NCBI GenBank assembly: GCA_958296125.1
Contig: OY282444.1
Coordinates: forward strand, 124,001-188,000
DNA length: 64,000 nt
Origin: an uncultured Poribacteria bacterium
Lineage (GTDB): Bacteria; Poribacteria; WGA-4E; PCPOR2b
Reading direction: 5' to 3'
The position numbers and the translations under genes are program-made. The notes beneath the pieces were generated by a model that saw only the letters and a list, made by a program, of their open reading frames with translations, made no database searches and was not told the origin of the DNA. Positions 43,315 to 51,794 of the stretch are shown in pieces (the first letter of the stretch is position 1; each line of letters starts with the position of its first letter).

Positions 43315-44532
43315 TCACGGTTTGGACTCTGGGAGGCGTTCCACTCGTAGCCGTTGAACTTCAGCCTCTGTCTCTTCGCTACGCACCGGCGTTGGTCCCC
43401 AATGGTCGACGGTACTCTCGCCCGGCTCGTCGCTCATGGCCACAACGGCATCCGATCTATCTCGGACTTCAGGCTTCAGCCGCGTGCCGATTCCCGGTCG
43501 TTGCGGGGCGTGGAGAAAGCCATCACGGATGTCTAGGCTCGGCTCAACGAAATCGTTATACCAACCTTTGTAGAAACTCGGCACATGCTCCTGCATCATG
43601 GCATTTGGAGAACTCATGCAGATGTGAGCACAAGCGAAGATATTCACGGGGCCCGTGGCATCATGCGGGGCAAATGGCACCTGATGCGCCGAGGCAAGAA
43701 TGGCGACCTTGTGCGTTTCCGAAACGCCGCCGGTCCAGATTAAATCCGGCATAACGATCCGAGCGGAGCCATTCTCAATGAACTGCCGAAGCTGCCATCG
43801 GCTGAGTAGACGTTCGGAAATGCAAACTGGCGTTTTCGTAGCTTCTTGGAGTCGTAGAAGGGCTTTCGGGTTGAGCAGCGGCATCAGGTCCTCCTGCCAC
43901 ATCATTTCGTACGGCTCCATTGCCTGCGAGATCCGAATCGCTATGGGCAGCGTCCACTTACCGTGACCATCGTTGGCCATCTGCATTTCCATGCCAACCG
44001 TATCCCGGATCTCGCGGATTGGCTTGAGCGCGCGGTCAAGGTCTTTCGGCGAGAGAAACTGACCGTCGCTCGCAATGGCTAGCGGGATCGTGGGGCCTCC
44101 CTTAATCGCGGTGATGCCCTCATCAAGCAGCTGTTTTGCTGCCTCGCCCGCGCCTTCGTAGGGCATCGCGGTGGCATAGACACGGATGCGTTTGCGAACT
44201 GCACCGCCGAGGAGCTCGTAAACCGGCAAGCCAACCGCTTGACCCTTTATGTCCCAGAGAGCAATGTCGAGTGCTGAAATTGCTCGCATCTCTGCCCCGC
44301 CGTACCCGGCATGATCAGACAGGCGGAACATCGCCTCCCAGTGACGCTCAATCTCGAATGGGTCACGGCCAATGAGGAGCGGTCCGAAAAAATCGTGAAT
44401 CGCCGCCTTAACTACTGATGGAGCATAGAAGGTCTCTCCCAAACCGACGATACCAGAATCCGTGTGGACATGGACCCAGATGTTGTGTGGCTGGGCTTTG
44501 ACGCTGATGGTTTCGATTTGTGTAATCTTCAC
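43315..44532 (-). CDS. Enolase-superfamily dehydratase (mandelate racemase/galactonate dehydratase type)
   Basis: The 405-residue protein begins at GTG 44532 with AAGGAGG upstream. Capping domain ITQIETISVKAQPHNIWVHV is followed by the barrel with metal ligands Asp in MQMANDGHGKW, Glu in YEMMWQEDLMP and Glu in TPVCISERLLSR, and the catalytic His in VPFAPHDATGP. This arrangement, with DGHGKW and a late His, is that of the D-galactonate/mannonate dehydratase branch. Likely reaction is dehydration of a sugar acid to a 2-keto-3-deoxy acid, the substrate class for the adjacent aldolase. Confidence 0.87.
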   Translation of the reverse strand: MKITQIETISVKAQPHNIWVHVHTDSGIVGLGETFYAPSVVKAAIHDFFGPLLIGRDPFEIERHWEAMFRLSDHAGYGGAEMRAISALDIALWDIKGQAVGLPVYELLGGAVRKRIRVYATAMPYEGAGEAAKQLLDEGITAIKGGPTIPLAIASDGQFLSPKDLDRALKPIREIRDTVGMEMQMANDGHGKWTLPIAIRISQAMEPYEMMWQEDLMPLLNPKALLRLQEATKTPVCISERLLSRWQLRQFIENGSARIVMPDLIWTGGVSETHKVAILASAHQVPFAPHDATGPVNIFACAHICMSSPNAMMQEHVPSFYKGWYNDFVEPSLDIRDGFLHAPQRPGIGTRLKPEVRDRSDAVVAMSDEPGESTVDHWGPTPVRSEETEAEVQRLRVERLPESKP

Positions 44533-44574
44533 TGTTCCTCCTTGACGAATTTTTCCTTTAGAGTGGGACTTACG

Positions 44575-45465
44575 TCAACGTTTGGCTTCGTGATATTTTC
44601 TGGTGAAAGGCACACTCTTCAGATCCAAATCTTTCCAGTAGTATTGGTACTTTTCCGATTTCCAGCCCTTATAGATTTCTTCCCATGACATGCGGTTGAA
44701 GTGCGGCAGGAGCGAGCCTTCCGTAATCGGTTGAGATTGGCCTTGATAGCGATAATCGACGGAAAGACGGAGGCGGTCTTTTGTTTGATTGGGGAGTGCC
44801 TTATGAACGGTGAGGCTTTGGAAAAGCAAAAAGTCGCCAATTTGATAATCCACCGAGACCCATGTGAGGTTCAAGTGGTCGGTTTCCACGCCCAAACCGC
44901 CTGCACCATCAGCCCGTTTTGTCGGTAGCACGCTAAATTTGTGGGACCCCGCGAGCACCGCTAGTCCTCCGAAATACTGTGAACAATCGCCCAAAGGAAT
45001 CCAAGCGGTATAGGTCTCCTCCGTGCCTTGAATATGGATATAGTCTTGGTGGGCAGGTGTTGTATACCTTACGTTTTCAGGAAACATGATTCGTCCGATA
45101 TTGCGTGGATGGGGGAGTGTCGGTTCGCCAAACAGTTTGTCGCAAGCATCAAGGATTGATGGATAGTGGGCGAAGGCGTGGAAAGATTCCAAGCTTTGAA
45201 AGTCGTTGAGGATGGGCCAGTATTCTTCCTGTCCTTCCATGTACGGACCTCCGTTTCGGATGCCGTCCATCAAATCCGTCCCCTCTTTAATCCATCCGTG
45301 CTTATCACAGATTTCGAGAAAATCTCGGCGGAGCTGGAGGATCGTATCGGTGTCAATCAGATTCCGAAAGAAAAGATATCCGTCTCGTTTCGCACGGGCC
45401 CGTAGCATATCGGGTTGATCGAGTAGGTCATTCGATTCGACAAAGGGTTTAATCTCAGTTGGCAT
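44575..45465 (-). CDS. Phytanoyl-CoA dioxygenase (PhyH) family protein
   Basis: ATG 45465 has GAGG six bases upstream and gives 296 residues; the frame opens five codons earlier at a TTG. The Fe(II) site is HQDYIHIQG (HxD with Asp), and the distal His with Arg is LTVHKALPNQTKDRLRLSVDYRYQ, which keeps the 2-oxoglutarate-binding Arg. DGYLFFRNLIDTDTILQLRRDF is a typical N-terminal helix. It precedes the dehydratase gene on the same strand by 42 bases and may belong to that sugar-acid cluster. Third complete PhyH of the window. Confidence 0.87.
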   Translation of the reverse strand: MPTEIKPFVESNDLLDQPDMLRARAKRDGYLFFRNLIDTDTILQLRRDFLEICDKHGWIKEGTDLMDGIRNGGPYMEGQEEYWPILNDFQSLESFHAFAHYPSILDACDKLFGEPTLPHPRNIGRIMFPENVRYTTPAHQDYIHIQGTEETYTAWIPLGDCSQYFGGLAVLAGSHKFSVLPTKRADGAGGLGVETDHLNLTWVSVDYQIGDFLLFQSLTVHKALPNQTKDRLRLSVDYRYQGQSQPITEGSLLPHFNRMSWEEIYKGWKSEKYQYYWKDLDLKSVPFTRKYHEAKR

Positions 45466-45922
45466 AGGGTGCCTCGTCAATTGGAATTGTTACAAGTTGA
45501 GCGCAGCGAAATCCCGATTCAGTCGGGGGGGTGGATAAAACGCACATATTATACAGCCTAGCCCAAACCCTGTCAATCGGTAAGTCGCAAGAATTAGAGG
45601 CATTTAGTTCTCCTGTAGGTCGAAGACTCTCGGAACGGAGAGGGATCTCCGAATCCCGACACATCGCTCAGACAGGGAGAAAACCGAAAACTATGATGAA
45701 TAATAGAAATAAATTGACATTTTGTTATCCATCTGTTAAACTCTTAATGTTATGAGATATTCAACAGGTCGTTCAATCCAAACTCCCAAAGTCCGGGGCG
45801 ATAGGCTCCGAGCAAGTGAAAAGGTCGGGTATGGATGTGCATCGGGGAATGGCCGGCATCCGCGCTTATTTTGAAGAGCTGCATAGGTTGATTTAGTACC
45901 TATTACGCGGCATCGGATTAAA
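45466..45922. other. 457-bp intergenic region between divergent genes
   Basis: No convincing gene. It contains CTCTC-GGAACG-GAGAG (45627-45642), a small hairpin resembling the dispersed TCTCGGAACGGA motif, and the rightward promoter at 45714-45742. Confidence 0.5.
45714..45742 (+). promoter_or_regulatory. Promoter upstream of the P1 peptidase gene
   Basis: Perfect TTGACA (45714-45719), 17-base spacer, TAAACT (45737-45742). Confidence 0.65.
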
Positions 45923-46876
45923 ATGACGACTCCATTAAAAAAGGATACAATCACCGCCATCAACGGCCTCAAGGTCGGCCATGCGACGGATGAAAAGGCA
46001 CGAACAGGCTGTACGGTGATTCTTTGTGAGTCCGGAGCCGTCGCCGGTGTTGATGTCCGAGGATCCGCGCCCGGCACTAGAGAGACCGATGCGATTCGTC
46101 CGGGAGGATTGGTGGAGGAAGTCCATGCGGTTTTACTCACGGGCGGCAGCGCGTTTGGATTGGATGCAGCGGGTGGGGTGATGCAGTTTCTTGAGGAGCG
46201 GGGCGTTGGATTCCCGGCGGGACAGGTGCGTGTGCCAATTGTGCCGGGGGCTGTCATCTTCGATCTAGGTGTCGGAAACCCGAAAGTGCGTCCGGACCGG
46301 GAGATGGGTTATAATGCCTGCGTGAACGCCACAAGTGCTCCGGTCCAGATGGGACAGGTGGGTGCCGGGACAGGCGCAACGGTTGGAAAGGGGCCAGGCC
46401 TTCAGCCATCGAATGGCGGCATCGGGTCGGCGTGTCGCGTGTTGGAATCGGGACTGATGGTCGGGGCGATTGTCGTCGTCAATGCAGTTGGAAACATCGT
46501 TGATCCGACGACGGGAGAGATCTCGACAGGTGCAAGGCATCCAGAGACGGGAGAATTTGTGGATATTGTGGAGCGGTTATCTGAACGGGCGGCAGGGGAT
46601 CTATTTCAAGGACCGAGCACAAATACGACCATCGGTGTCGTCGGGACAAACGCGGGCCTCTCCCCGACGGAAGTTACGAAAGTCGCGCAGATAGCGCATG
46701 ACGGCTTGGCGCGAACGATTCGCCCGGTGCATACCATGTTCGATGGCGACACGATTTTCGCGCTTTCGATCGGAACGCAGGACGCACCTGTCAATACCGT
46801 TGGCATTATCGCAGCGGAGGTTATGGCAGAGGCGGTCTGTCGTGTTGCAAAACATGGGAGGGTATGCAATCGCTAA
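45923..46876 (+). CDS. P1 family (DmpA/S58) L-aminopeptidase/D-esterase-like protein
   Basis: The 317-residue Ntn-type self-cleaving peptidase pattern is clear: INGLKVGHATDEKARTGCTVI near the N-terminus, VRGSAPGTRETD, VHAVLLTGGSAFGLDAAGGV, GQVGAGTGATVGK, and NTTIGVVGTNAGLSPTEV, where cleavage would expose the N-terminal nucleophile (Thr in the usual S/T position), then HTMFDGDTIFALS. These cytosolic enzymes release N-terminal L-residues from small peptides or hydrolyse D-esters. Physiological substrates are unknown. The gene converges with the small coiled-coil gene, nine bases apart. Confidence 0.9.
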   Translation: MTTPLKKDTITAINGLKVGHATDEKARTGCTVILCESGAVAGVDVRGSAPGTRETDAIRPGGLVEEVHAVLLTGGSAFGLDAAGGVMQFLEERGVGFPAGQVRVPIVPGAVIFDLGVGNPKVRPDREMGYNACVNATSAPVQMGQVGAGTGATVGKGPGLQPSNGGIGSACRVLESGLMVGAIVVVNAVGNIVDPTTGEISTGARHPETGEFVDIVERLSERAAGDLFQGPSTNTTIGVVGTNAGLSPTEVTKVAQIAHDGLARTIRPVHTMFDGDTIFALSIGTQDAPVNTVGIIAAEVMAEAVCRVAKHGRVCNR

Positions 46877-46885
46877 ACTTCTATT

Positions 46886-47326
46886 CTACCCTACGGCGAG
46901 TCGTTCGCGCAGAATATGGGACTTCAGTTGCCTGACGGTTTGGCGAATTGTGCCGCTCAAGCCCTGCAATTCCTGCAAAATCTCAATCTGTTCGGTTTGC
47001 CGCTCAACCTGTTGGCTCAAGTGCATAATGATCGCCTGAGCGCGTTTGCTTGATTCGTCAGAGGCAGCTTGCATCTGCTCAATCATGGCATCTGATCGCT
47101 TGATTTCCGATTCCATGCGTTCCTCCAGCCGTTCGATTTGGGCGTGGAGGTACTTATTTTCGTCCGTCAATTTTTCAATCAGCGCAGCTTTTTCGCGGAC
47201 CAGCCCCTGCAAATAGGCGAGTTCGGTGTCCCCCTCCCCCAATGGAGGTTGATGGGCCGAATCGTCTAGGCTTGATATTGGTGTGATTTGTAGAGCTTTT
47301 GTTGATTGAATCAATGTTTCATCCAT
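46886..47326 (-). CDS. Coiled-coil protein of unknown function
   Basis: From ATG 47326 the frame gives 146 residues (GTG 47350 is an alternative with eight more; AAGGAG lies between them, 12 bases from the ATG). Residues ~45-130 show regular heptads rich in Glu, Lys, Gln and Leu (LVREKAALIEKLTDENKYL, QIERLEERMESEIKRSD), a long coiled coil with no membrane segment. No family is recognised. It lies between P1 peptidase (convergent) and glnE (divergent). Structural or scaffold role only by inference. Confidence 0.65.
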   Translation of the reverse strand: MDETLIQSTKALQITPISSLDDSAHQPPLGEGDTELAYLQGLVREKAALIEKLTDENKYLHAQIERLEERMESEIKRSDAMIEQMQAASDESSKRAQAIIMHLSQQVERQTEQIEILQELQGLSGTIRQTVRQLKSHILRERLAVG

Positions 47327-47461
47327 TGCTATCGTGGACTCCTTTTCCACAATTCTTATCTTGGTTCCCAGTTCTGTACCACCGAACCTCTATCGTATAT
47401 GCGATGATAACGTGCTTGTCGAAGAATCTGTTTCAATTCTTGACAAGCAGGAGGGAGCAAT

Positions 47462-50400
47462 ATGACTTCAAATCTCACTCCGAAAGATCTCATTCTTTCG
47501 CCCGAGGACCTCTCGACAGAAGTAGTTAATCAAATCTTAGGGACGTATGGATTTCAAGATGTTAGCAGCGTAAATCGCCGACTACACAACTTAGCGGATA
47601 TACCCCCATATCGCGAGGCGTTTGCCGAAATTGTCAGCCACCTCTTGAGCGCGGCGGCGGATTCACCGGATCCGGATGCAGCACTGAACAATTTTGAGCG
47701 TTTTGTCGACGCGACTTTTGATCGACTTTGGCTTTATCGCTTGCTGCATGATGCCCCCTTCCTGCTGAGAATATTGTCGACCTGCTTTGGATCTAGCACC
47801 TATTTCTCAGATGTTTTGGTGCGGAATCCTGAGTACTTTTACGAACTCTTTGATGCCGGGGTGATGAACAACCCAAAAGACCGTGAAACGATGTATCGTG
47901 AGCTGTCCCAAGGGGTAGCCCCGTTTGATTTGGCAGAACAAAAGTTGGACGCGATTCGTAGTTATAAGCGGAAGGAGAGTCTACGCCTCGGTCTGCGTGA
48001 TCTGCTAGGCGATGCCGATCTTGAGACGACCACCCAAGAGTTGACAAACCTCGCGGAGGCGGCTCTACAGGTTTGCTATGAAATTGGCACGGCTGAACTG
48101 ACCCCAAAAATGGGGACACCTTGGGGCGAACTCCCGAACGGTGAAAAGGTTCCGAGCACACTCACTGTGATAGCGATGGGCAAGTTTGGGGGATATGAGC
48201 TCAACTTCAGTTCGGATATCGATGTGATGTTCGTTTACTCACACGATGGGGTAACAGATCAAGGCATCGAGAACGGGGAATACTTTGCCAAACTCTGCGA
48301 GTTCATCATCAACGGGATGAGCAAAGTCACCAAGGCGGGCTATGTCTTCCGGGTTGATGTCCGGCTGCGCCCTGAGAGCCGGGCGGGGGTGATTGCCCGA
48401 TCCATTGACAGCTACGAGGCTTATTACGAGGGATGGGGCGAGATTTGGGAACGTCAGGCGTTGATCAAAGCCCGTCCTGTTGCCGGTGACCCCAAGTTAG
48501 GCGCGCAGTTTATTCGCACCATTCAACCGTTTGTCTATCGCCGATACCTCGATGAACCATCCATTACGGAGATAAAGCTGGACGTTCGCCAGACGAAAGC
48601 GCAGATTGAAAGCAGTCTCCGGGAGCAGGGCGATGACGTAGTAACGCATGTTAAGCTCGGCATCGGCGGCATTCGTGATATCGAGTTTACCATCCAGTGC
48701 ATCCAACTGATTCACGGGGGCTCTACCCCAGCGTTGCGGAATAACAACTCGCTGCAAACGATTGACCTGCTCCATCGCCATGGGGTGCTAGATCAGATGG
48801 ATCGGGATATCCTCGCCGATGCCTACCGTTTCCTGCGGACGGTTGAGCACCGGATCCAGATGCAAGCTGATCTGCAGCGCTACTCCCTCCCTTCAAAGAA
48901 ATCGGAAATGATGAAACTCGCCAAGCGGATTGGGTATCGAGATAGTGAGGCGAGTTCCACTTTAGAAGCGTTTGAGATGGACTACACGCTCCATACAAAT
49001 GCAGTTCGATCGATTTTTGGGAAGGTCCTGGCAACGCCGCTTTCAGAGGGTGAGATAGACATAGAAGCGGTGCTCATAGCCACCGAGCCAAGCGCAATAC
49101 GCGACCTCCTGGGGCCTGTTGAGTTCGCTGATGTACGTGAAGCCCATCGGCGATTGAAGTTAATGGCGGACGGCCCCGATGGCGTGCGATTTTCTCCGCA
49201 TGTCCGTCGACTGTTTGTCGATCTCGCATCAACGCTGCTGCGTCTGTTGGGTGAATCCCCGGACCCTGACATGGCACTTCATTATATTGAAACCTTCGCA
49301 AGCAAGGTAGGAGCGCGGGGTGCCCACTACGCGCTGTTCAATGAACATCCCGCCACTCTAGAGTTATTGACCAAGCTATGTGGAACTAGCCGTTTCTTAG
49401 CTGAATTACTAACCGAGCAGCCGGAATCCTTTGATGTGTTGACCGCCCCGTCGGTGATGGACCATCCCAAGACAGCGTCCGAAATCTATGTGGAGGCACT
49501 CAAGGAAACCGCGGATGGAACACCTGATCAAGTGTTTGAGGCATTAAGGCGATACAAAAACGGCGAAGTCCTGCGAATCGGTATGCGAAACATTTTGGGA
49601 CAGGCAACTCTGTGGGCAACGACGACTGAACTTTCCGATCTCGCGGAGGGGATCTTGCAGGCGATGTATTCCCACATCAATACAGAATTGCAAATCGAAT
49701 GCGGGCAACCGCTGGAGAAAGGTGGAAGTCAGAGTCAAACTGCTTCTACAGACGAAAAGATAGACGTAGATTTGCCTTTGGCGAGGTTCGCTGTGATTGG
49801 CATGGGGAAATTCGGCGGGCGGGAACTCAACTTCAGCGCAGATCTCGATCTGCTGCTCGTCTATTCTGCCAAAGGCGAAACGACACAAGGCATGTCTAAC
49901 GCGGATTACTTTAGCAAGCTTGGATTAGAACTGGTCAATCGGCTAAAGGGGAATATAGGTAGCGGCGGAATCTACGACATTGACCTGCGGCTCCGTCCAT
50001 TTGGTTCAAGCGGAGCACTTGCCTTGTCGCTAGCGGGCTATCAGAATTACTACGCAAAAGACGCAGAAACGTGGGAGCGTCAGATGTTAGTCCGCGCCCG
50101 GCCCGTTGCTGGCGATGTTGAGCTCGGGCAGAAGTTTGTTGAACAGGCACACGCCTTTGCTTACAGTCAACCCCTGACCGCTGAGCAGACAGCACATATT
50201 ATCCATAATCGGCAGCGCATGGAAGCGCAAGCGACGCGCTCAACCCTCACTTCATCCACCCGCCGCCGCCGGAGACGTAGAAGAAAACAACAGATTGACG
50301 TGAAATCTGGATATGGGGGGCTCATCGATATCGAATTTGTCGCCCAGACACTCCAGTTAATCCATGGGGCGGCCCACCCGCAAGTGCGGGTAGAGAACAC

Positions 50401-50677
50401 CACTGAGGCGATTCACCGGCTGCATGAAGTAGGAGCTTTGAACCGAAATCAACGAGAGCAGCTCCTCCTTGCGTATGAATTTCTGAGGAATGTGGAAAAT
50501 AGCTTGCGAATCGTTCATGACCGACCGTTAGATGCGCTGCCGGATAAAGCCCCCGCTTTGGAGCAGCTCGCTAAACGACTCGGCTACGAAGACGGAACAC
50601 AACGGTTTTTGAACGACTACCATTGGTGCACGGAAACCACACGGACGCTGTTTAATCAGTTGTTGAACGCACAGTAA
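47462..50677 (+). CDS. glnE: Bifunctional glutamine synthetase adenylyltransferase/adenylyl-removing enzyme
   Basis: The 1071-residue protein starts at ATG with GGAGG seven bases upstream. It has two nucleotidyltransferase domains, the AR domain with AMGKFGGYELNFSSDIDVMF (~238-256) and the AT domain with GMGKFGGRELNFSADLDLLL (~779-797), each followed by the PII-uridylyltransferase-like helical segment (IGGIRDIEFTIQCIQLIHG; YGGLIDIEFVAQTLQLIHG). It adds AMP to and removes it from glutamine synthetase in response to nitrogen status. A basic stretch STRRRRRRRRKQQ (~936) lies in the AT half and is unusual. No glnA or glnB is adjacent. Confidence 0.95.
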   Translation: MTSNLTPKDLILSPEDLSTEVVNQILGTYGFQDVSSVNRRLHNLADIPPYREAFAEIVSHLLSAAADSPDPDAALNNFERFVDATFDRLWLYRLLHDAPFLLRILSTCFGSSTYFSDVLVRNPEYFYELFDAGVMNNPKDRETMYRELSQGVAPFDLAEQKLDAIRSYKRKESLRLGLRDLLGDADLETTTQELTNLAEAALQVCYEIGTAELTPKMGTPWGELPNGEKVPSTLTVIAMGKFGGYELNFSSDIDVMFVYSHDGVTDQGIENGEYFAKLCEFIINGMSKVTKAGYVFRVDVRLRPESRAGVIARSIDSYEAYYEGWGEIWERQALIKARPVAGDPKLGAQFIRTIQPFVYRRYLDEPSITEIKLDVRQTKAQIESSLREQGDDVVTHVKLGIGGIRDIEFTIQCIQLIHGGSTPALRNNNSLQTIDLLHRHGVLDQMDRDILADAYRFLRTVEHRIQMQADLQRYSLPSKKSEMMKLAKRIGYRDSEASSTLEAFEMDYTLHTNAVRSIFGKVLATPLSEGEIDIEAVLIATEPSAIRDLLGPVEFADVREAHRRLKLMADGPDGVRFSPHVRRLFVDLASTLLRLLGESPDPDMALHYIETFASKVGARGAHYALFNEHPATLELLTKLCGTSRFLAELLTEQPESFDVLTAPSVMDHPKTASEIYVEALKETADGTPDQVFEALRRYKNGEVLRIGMRNILGQATLWATTTELSDLAEGILQAMYSHINTELQIECGQPLEKGGSQSQTASTDEKIDVDLPLARFAVIGMGKFGGRELNFSADLDLLLVYSAKGETTQGMSNADYFSKLGLELVNRLKGNIGSGGIYDIDLRLRPFGSSGALALSLAGYQNYYAKDAETWERQMLVRARPVAGDVELGQKFVEQAHAFAYSQPLTAEQTAHIIHNRQRMEAQATRSTLTSSTRRRRRRRRKQQIDVKSGYGGLIDIEFVAQTLQLIHGAAHPQVRVENTTEAIHRLHEVGALNRNQREQLLLAYEFLRNVENSLRIVHDRPLDALPDKAPALEQLAKRLGYEDGTQRFLNDYHWCTETTRTLFNQLLNAQ

Positions 50678-50678
50678 T

Positions 50679-50753
50679 TTGACAGTAATTCTCACAAGCC
50701 CAATGCTTGCCTGCCTGCCCTGTCTCGGCACGGACAGCATTGGGAACAGTCAA
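50679..50753. repeat. Dispersed hairpin element, copy B
   Basis: TTGACAGTAATTC...CCCAATGCT and AGCATTGGGAACAGTCAA form an inverted repeat (outer TTGACwGT, inner CCCAATGCT). Homologous to copy A at 32612. It lies one base after the glnE stop and contains GTCTCGGCACGGACAG. Could serve as glnE 3' hairpin. Confidence 0.8.
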
Positions 50754-50767
50754 TCAATATCGGTCTC

Positions 50768-51559
50768 TCAAAATAACCCACGTGCCGTGCCTCCATCCGC
50801 TGACATCACTTGTCCTGTAATGTTCGCAGCGTGGTCGCTGCATAAAAAGGCGACAAGCGCAGCTAGCTCCTCCGCCTCGCCCATCCGACCGATAATGGAG
50901 GCTTGAGCCGTTTCTGATTCGATTTCTGCATAGGTTCTATTCTGTGTCACCGCTGCCCGCCGTATCAATTCTTCGCCAAGCGGTGTCCGAAACGGTCCAG
51001 GACACACGGTGTTGACCAGAATCCCTGCGTGCCCCAGTTCGTTGGCGAGCGACTTGCTCAACGCCGCCACCCCCGCCCGAAAAACGCTGGAGATGAGGTA
51101 AGGTGTACCGGGTTCTCTGACAGCAATGCTGGTGATATGCACGATGCGTCCCCAATTCGCCTGCTGCATATAAGGGATGACCCAGCGGCAGAGCCGGATA
51201 ACCGGGAGTAAAACGCCTTCATAGCCATGCTGCCAGTCCGCATCCGCTAGGTCCGAGAATGCGCCCATCTGTGGGTGTCCAACGTTGGTAACGAGAATAT
51301 CAACAGTTCCAAATTCTTCCACGCCTTTTTCTACCAATTGCTCAATGTCTTCCTCTCTTGTGAGATCGCAAACGATAGGCAATACCTGTGAGCCGCTTTC
51401 AGCGCGTATTGCTGCCGCTGCCTCATTGAGCGTTTGATCGTTGCGTGCACAGACAACCACGTTCGTGCCTTCGCGAGCCAGCACCGTTGCACACGCCCTT
51501 CCCAAACCCTTGCTCGCCGCGCAGACAATGGCAACTTTTTGATTTAATCCTAAGTTCAT
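50768..51559 (-). CDS. Short-chain dehydrogenase/reductase without the YxxxK lysine
   Basis: ATG 51559 has GGAGGGG six bases upstream and gives 263 residues; the frame is open 21 codons further. The cofactor motif is CAASKGLGRACATVLA (TGxxxGxG variant) followed by VVCARNDQTL (Arg suggests NADPH), NVGHPQMG replaces the usual NNAG, and HITSIAVREPGTPYLISSVFRAGVAAL carries the active-site Ser and Tyr but has Ser where YxxxK has Lys. Other regions, such as NTVCPGPFRTPLG and TGQVMSADGGTARGLF, are typical. It belongs to an SDR subgroup with an altered catalytic site; activity is uncertain. Confidence 0.83.
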   Translation of the reverse strand: MNLGLNQKVAIVCAASKGLGRACATVLAREGTNVVVCARNDQTLNEAAAAIRAESGSQVLPIVCDLTREEDIEQLVEKGVEEFGTVDILVTNVGHPQMGAFSDLADADWQHGYEGVLLPVIRLCRWVIPYMQQANWGRIVHITSIAVREPGTPYLISSVFRAGVAALSKSLANELGHAGILVNTVCPGPFRTPLGEELIRRAAVTQNRTYAEIESETAQASIIGRMGEAEELAALVAFLCSDHAANITGQVMSADGGTARGLF

Positions 51560-51726
51560 TGATGTCCCCTCCTTTTGTGTTCCTTCACTTTTGAGTATAG
51601 CGCAAAATGCGGCATGAATCAAGATCTAAAAACATTCGCTCATATCAAGAGTAAGTGCAAACCGCAAAGCGCGTGAAATGTGATGCGTGAAATGCCGTTC
51701 CGCAAAGTAATCGTTCACTTTGATGG

Positions 51727-51756
51727 TTGTCCGAATGATGAGGAAAGTGATATAAT
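51727..51756 (+). promoter_or_regulatory. Promoter of the PmoA-like gene
   Basis: TTGTCC (51727-51732), 18-base spacer, perfect TATAAT (51751-51756), 39 bases before the ATG. Confidence 0.65.
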
Positions 51757-51794
51757 GGGAAAGCGCATTAATCACAAATTCTAAGGAGTTATGT

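Noticed and set aside
45531-45755. Rightward open frame of 74 codons
   Set aside because: Runs through a repeat-like hairpin and over the promoter of the next gene; no motif and no ribosome site.
45736-46257. Leftward open frame of 173 codons
   Set aside because: Antisense to the P1 peptidase gene; Pro/Ser/Thr-rich shadow without motifs.
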